Source: Candidatus Reconcilbacillus cellulovorans
GTDB lineage: Bacteria > Bacillota > Bacilli > Paenibacillales > Reconciliibacillaceae
Direction of reading: 5' to 3'
Length of the DNA stretch: 34,782 bases
Assembly: GCA_002507565.1 (NCBI GenBank)
Contig: MOXJ01000028.1
Coordinates: 1 to 34,782 of the forward strand
The translations under genes were made by a program, and so were the position numbers. The notes below the pieces were generated by a model. That model was not told the origin of the DNA. It worked only from the letters and a program-made list of their open reading frames with translations, and made no database searches. This document shows positions 32,242 to 34,782 of this stretch, one piece after another. How positions within the stretch are numbered: the stretch's first letter is position 1; every line of letters starts with the position of its first letter.

Positions 32242-34782
32242 ATGAGTCGCAAGAAAGTTTGGACCGGTCTACTGGCGCTTTTGCTCGCCGTTACGCCGTT
32301 TCCCGGCGTTTTCGGCGACGGCGGGACGGAAAAGGCGCACGCCGCCCCGAGTCAGCCGTACGTCTGGCGCAACGTCGTCACCGGAGCGGGCGGCGGTTTC
32401 GTGCCCGGCATCATTTTCAACACGAAAGAGCGCGATCTGATCTACGCGCGCACGGACATCGGCGGCGCCTACCGCTGGAATCCGGCCGATAACAGCTGGA
32501 TTCCGCTGCTCGACTGGGTCGGCTGGGACGAATGGGGCAAACTCGGCGTCGACGCCCTGGCGACCGACCCCGTCGATCCGAATCGCGTGTACCTGGCCGT
32601 CGGGATGTACACGAACGAGTGGGACCCGAACAACGGCTACATCCTGCGCTCGACGGACCGCGGCAACACCTGGCAGCAGACGCCCCTGCCCTTTAAGGTC
32701 GGCGGCAACATGCCCGGCCGTTCGCTCGGCGAACGGCTGGCGATCGACCCGAACAAGAACAGCATTCTGTTCTTCGGCGCGCGCAGCGGCAACGGGCTGT
32801 GGAAGAGCACCGATTACGGCGCGACGTGGACGAAAGTCACCAGTTTCCCGAATCCGGGGACCTATGTGCAGGATCCTTCCAACTCCTATCAGGGCGACAT
32901 CGTCGGCATCGCCTGGATTACGTTCGACCCGAGAACCGGAACGCCCGGCAATCCGACGCAAACGATCTACGTCGGCGTCGCCGATACGGGAACGAGCATT
33001 TACCGCAGTCGCGACGGAGGACAGACGTGGGAAGCGGTTCCCGGTCAGCCGACGGGCTTTTTGCCGCACCACGGCGTGCTGTCCTCGAACGGGTATCTCT
33101 ATATCACGTACAGCAACGGCGTCGGACCGTACGACGGGTCCAAGGGCGACGTGTGGAAATTCAACACGGCGACCGGCGAATGGACGAACATCAGCCCCGT
33201 TCCGAGTTCCAGCAGCGACAACTACTACGGTTACGGCGGTCTGGCCGTCGACGCCCAGAACCCGAACACAATCATGGTGGCCAGCCTGAACTCGTGGTGG
33301 CCGGACGCCATCATTTTCCGCAGCACCGACGGCGGCGCGACGTGGACGCGCATCTGGGACTGGGCGGGCTACCCGACGCGGACGTTCCGCTATACGCAGG
33401 ACATCTCCGCGGCGCCGTGGCTCGACTTTGAAGCCAACCCGCAGCCGCCGGAAATCACGCCGAAGCTCGGCTGGATGATCGGGGATCTCGAAATCGACCC
33501 GTTCAACCCGGACCGGATGATGTACGTGACCGGCGCGACGATCTACGGCGCCAACAACCTGACCGACTGGGACCGCGGCGGCAAAATCAACATCACCGTC
33601 ATGGCGAAAGGCATCGAAGAAACATCCGTCGTCGACCTGGTCAGCCCGCCGTCGGGGGCTCCCCTGCTCAGTGCGATGTACGACGTTTCCGGCTTCCGGC
33701 ATACCGACCTGACGAAACCGCCCGCCAAAATTTTCGCGGGCCCCAACAGCACGCTCAGCATCGATTTCGCCGAAAATAATCCGAATTTCGTCATGCGGGT
33801 GGGACAGGCGGATTACAACGCCAATCCGAACGCCAAATCGATCGCGCTGTCTTACGACAACGGGGAAAACTGGTACAATCCTCCTTCCGAACCGCCGGGC
33901 ACCCGGGGCGGCGGCATGGTCGCGGTATCCGCCGACGGCAGTTCGATTGTCTGGAGTACGCCGGACGTAGGTGTCTACTATTCAAAAAACGGCGGCAACT
34001 CCTGGACGGCGAGCACCGGCGTGCCGACCGGGGCGAAAGTCCGCTCCGACCGCGTCAACAAAAACAAATTTTATGCTTTCGCGAACGGCCGGTTTTACGT
34101 CAGCACCGACGGCGGCGCGACATTCGTGCAGACGCCGGCCACCGGGTTGCCGACGTCGGGAGTCGCGAACTTCAAGGCCGTTCCGGGCATTGAAGGCGAC
34201 ATCTGGTTCGCCGGAGGAACGGAAGGCGGAGTCTACGGGCTATGGCATTCCACGGATTCTGGCCAGACGTTCGTCAAATTGTCCAACGTTCAGGAAGCCG
34301 ACGTCGTAGGCTTCGGCAAGTCGGCGCCCGGCAAGACGTATCCCGCGATCTACGTCGCCGCCCAAATCGACAACGTGCGCGGCATTTACCGTTCGGACGA
34401 CGGCGGAGCTTCCTGGGTGCGCATTAATGACGACCAGCATCAATGGGGCGTGACCAACACGGCGATCACCGGCGATCCGCGGATTTACGGACGCGTTTAT
34501 GTGGCGACGAACGGTCGGGGCATCCTGTACGGCGATCCGGCCGGCACGCCGACGCCGACACCAACGCCGACGTCTACACCGACGGCAACGTCAACGCCGA
34601 CACCAACGCCGACGCCCACACCGACCGTGACACTGACGCCGACACCGACACCGACGTCAACGCCGACGCCTAGCGCAAGCGGCACCCTGCGCGTCGAGTA
34701 TCGCGTGGGCGACACGAGCGCCACCGACAACCAGATGAAACCGCAGCTGCGCATCGTCAACACCGGCTCGCAAGCCGTGCCG
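32242..34782 (+). CDS. Secreted GH74 xyloglucanase with Thr-Pro linker and CBM3 (3' end outside window)
   Basis: 847 codons visible without a stop; ATG with GAGGAGGA 8 nt upstream. Signal peptide about 1-34 (cleavage AHA/AP). The catalytic region (about 35-770) is a GH74 double propeller with many Asp-box repeats (STDRGNTW, STDYGATW, SRDGGQTW, STDGGATW, SYDNGENW, SKNGGNSW, SDDGGASW). Candidate catalytic aspartates are D72 in ARTDIGGAYRW and D565 in VSADGSS. Residues about 769-812 are a Thr-Pro linker, and from about 815 (LRVEYRVGDTSATDNQMKP) a family 3 cellulose-binding module begins. Such enzymes cut xyloglucan in plant cell walls. The operonic context beyond the window is unknown. Confidence 0.93.
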   Translation, partial: MSRKKVWTGLLALLLAVTPFPGVFGDGGTEKAHAAPSQPYVWRNVVTGAGGGFVPGIIFNTKERDLIYARTDIGGAYRWNPADNSWIPLLDWVGWDEWGKLGVDALATDPVDPNRVYLAVGMYTNEWDPNNGYILRSTDRGNTWQQTPLPFKVGGNMPGRSLGERLAIDPNKNSILFFGARSGNGLWKSTDYGATWTKVTSFPNPGTYVQDPSNSYQGDIVGIAWITFDPRTGTPGNPTQTIYVGVADTGTSIYRSRDGGQTWEAVPGQPTGFLPHHGVLSSNGYLYITYSNGVGPYDGSKGDVWKFNTATGEWTNISPVPSSSSDNYYGYGGLAVDAQNPNTIMVASLNSWWPDAIIFRSTDGGATWTRIWDWAGYPTRTFRYTQDISAAPWLDFEANPQPPEITPKLGWMIGDLEIDPFNPDRMMYVTGATIYGANNLTDWDRGGKINITVMAKGIEETSVVDLVSPPSGAPLLSAMYDVSGFRHTDLTKPPAKIFAGPNSTLSIDFAENNPNFVMRVGQADYNANPNAKSIALSYDNGENWYNPPSEPPGTRGGGMVAVSADGSSIVWSTPDVGVYYSKNGGNSWTASTGVPTGAKVRSDRVNKNKFYAFANGRFYVSTDGGATFVQTPATGLPTSGVANFKAVPGIEGDIWFAGGTEGGVYGLWHSTDSGQTFVKLSNVQEADVVGFGKSAPGKTYPAIYVAAQIDNVRGIYRSDDGGASWVRINDDQHQWGVTNTAITGDPRIYGRVYVATNGRGILYGDPAGTPTPTPTPTSTPTATSTPTPTPTPTPTVTLTPTPTPTSTPTPSASGTLRVEYRVGDTSATDNQMKPQLRIVNTGSQAVP
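34546..34677 (+). repeat. Low-complexity Thr-Pro linker repeat
   Basis: Imperfect repetition of ACGCCGACACC-type units encoding alternating Thr-Pro with occasional Ser. It encodes the flexible, probably glycosylated linker between the GH74 domain and CBM3, and is prone to length change by slippage. Confidence 0.85.

Noticed and set aside
32100-32242. 47-codon frame ending at the GH74 start
   Set aside because: Weak ribosome site, and most of it is the inverted repeat and spacer. A leader peptide cannot be excluded but is not supported.
34546-34677. Short tandem repeats resembling an array
   Set aside because: They encode an in-frame Thr-Pro linker without spacers, so they are not CRISPR.

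Overview
The window is about 35 kb of high-GC chromosome from an endospore-forming Gram-positive bacterium, most likely a Paenibacillaceae-like (possibly thermophilic, plant-cell-wall-degrading) Bacillota. Support for this: an uninterrupted pro-sigma-K gene, a spore-germination (Gmad2) type lipoprotein, strong GGAGG ribosome-binding sites with frequent GTG/TTG starts, YesM/YesN-type sugar regulators and a GH74-CBM3 xyloglucanase. No rRNA, tRNA or CRISPR array was seen.

Layout. 1-1100: a 5'-complete, 3'-cut Rpn-type nuclease gene (minus), and upstream of it a candidate ~100-nt structured RNA with its own promoter and terminator. 1122-3286: an MFS transporter overlapping a membrane protein with a degenerate J-like domain. 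3424-7772: alkaline phosphatase, an ABC ATPase, an FtsX-type permease and a DUF3299-like lipoprotein, read as one operon resembling the ZrgBCD zinc-linked system of proteobacteria. 7917-11122: ADP-forming acyl-CoA synthetase plus a BioD/DRTGG protein. 11189-20881 (minus): one long operon of sugar-binding lipoprotein, two permeases, zinc alcohol dehydrogenase, DapA-family aldolase, enolase-superfamily dehydratase and the YesM/YesN two-component pair that probably regulates it; it looks like uptake and oxidation/dehydration/aldol cleavage of a sugar. 20954-23971: sigK, a germination-type lipoprotein, a DUF6922/AbiEii-type toxin-antitoxin-like pair, and a decayed second copy of its first gene beside sigK. 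23970-26544: an HxlR regulator with one cysteine, divergent from an aldo-keto reductase and a NamA-type ene-reductase. 26631-30257: spermidine synthase, a textbook fluoride riboswitch controlling two Fluc (CrcB) channel subunits, and ilvD.

30365-31954 is an abrupt AT-rich island holding a matrixin-like metalloprotease, apparently with a damaged signal peptide, and a membrane-anchored protein whose pattern recalls the TIMP/netrin fold. The two genes are bracketed by a 17-bp direct repeat (30572 and 32187). The window ends inside a secreted GH74 xyloglucanase with a Thr-Pro linker and the start of a CBM3.

Most noteworthy: the metalloprotease/TIMP-like island with its flanking repeats, the candidate small RNA at 850-958, the decayed copy of the antitoxin-like gene, and the pairing of a zinc enzyme (alkaline phosphatase) with a Zrg-like transporter. 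All assignments are by reading the sequence; no database search was possible.
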